From Bacillus canaveralius (GTDB taxonomy: Bacteria; Bacillota; Bacilli; Bacillales; Cytobacillaceae): a stretch of 51,248 nucleotides of DNA. Below the pieces are notes generated by a model. It was not told where the DNA came from. It made no database searches and saw nothing but the letters and a program-made list of their open reading frames with translations. Location: assembly GCF_002860125.1 (NCBI RefSeq), contig NZ_PGVA01000070.1, forward strand, positions 1-51,248, given 5' to 3'. Shown piece by piece: positions 51,190-51,248 of this stretch. The stretch's first letter is position 1; every line of letters begins with the position of its first letter. Made by a program: the position numbers and the translations under genes.

Positions 51190-51248
51190 GTGCCCAGCAA
51201 GCCGTTAATTGCTAGTTGGTGAAAGTCCAACCCGAGTAAGTGTCAAGA
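51190..51248 (+). mobile_element. probable 5' end of a group II intron (cut by window edge)
   Basis: From GTGCCCAGC at 51190 the sequence shows stem AGCAA/TTGCT, then GTTGG-TGAAAGT-CCAAC and CCGAGTAAG. This pattern resembles the start of domain I of Bacillus-type group II introns, which begin GUGY and carry a GGTGAAAGTCC segment. It begins 9 bases after a terminator T-run, a favoured site for class C introns. No reverse transcriptase is within the window. Confidence 0.45.

Noticed and set aside
1-51248. CRISPR arrays, tRNA or rRNA genes, prophage
   Set aside because: No regularly spaced repeats, cloverleaf sequences, rRNA segments or phage structural genes were seen.

Overview
The window looks like chromosomal DNA of a low-GC, spore-forming Bacillaceae bacterium (Bacillus or a close relative). 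The evidence is the strong AGGAGG-type ribosome binding sites, frequent TTG/GTG starts, a CotF-type spore coat protein, a DUF3231 protein, an intracellular subtilisin, a thioredoxin-type ArsC, and PucR, MhqD and YqhV homologues. No tRNA, rRNA, CRISPR array or prophage is visible.

Layout. (1) 1-2,000: a TnpB-type RNA-guided nuclease element with its right-end hairpin has cut off the 3' end of a GNAT gene of the ArsN1 (arsinothricin acetyltransferase) type. (2) 2,046-10,260: a metalloid resistance island. A plus-strand unit carries a Cys-rich MarR regulator, ArsP permease and two small proteins, one with four Cys-Cys pairs. A minus-strand unit runs arsR-arsB-arsC-arsD-arsA and ends with a HesB-like gene that has an in-frame TGA at the expected Cys position, followed by a SECIS-like hairpin. 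This is a candidate selenoprotein inside an arsenic operon and is the most interesting item in the window. Two crcB genes, ynfA and a 66-codon gene follow. (3) 10,630-22,750: a complete reductive pyrimidine degradation cluster (PreT/PreA, dihydropyrimidinase, beta-ureidopropionase, omega-aminotransferase, malonate-semialdehyde dehydrogenase, NCS1 permease, PucR-type activator, two small unknown genes). Together these would take uracil or thymine to ammonia, CO2 and acetyl-CoA or propionyl-CoA. (4) 23,350-30,320: ZIP metal transporter, coat protein, small flavoprotein, TrhO tRNA hydroxylase, and a cadC-cadA Cd/Zn/Pb efflux operon with two clear CadC operators. (5) 30,480-42,320: mixed chromosomal genes (YqhV, DUF3231, MFS, two YitT-like proteins, a DMT exporter, exonuclease III, endonuclease IV, butanediol dehydrogenase, a PBP4-type carboxypeptidase), with decayed remnants of an aldehyde dehydrogenase and of sulfonate ABC transporter genes. 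(6) 42,360-50,906: an alkyltransferase-like protein, a nuclease/intracellular protease pair, a mismatch DNA glycosylase, PpiB, an HD phosphohydrolase, a class A penicillin-binding protein and an mhq-type quinone detoxification pair. (7) 51,043-51,248: a compact structured RNA with its own promoter and terminator, then what looks like the 5' end of a group II intron cut by the window edge.

Main themes: metal and metalloid defence (As, organoarsenicals, F, Cd/Zn, quinones) with local palindromic operators, and pyrimidine salvage for nitrogen. Several loci show insertion or internal deletion decay (arsN1, aldehyde dehydrogenase, ssu genes). All identifications were made by reading translations and DNA motifs by eye; no database search was run.
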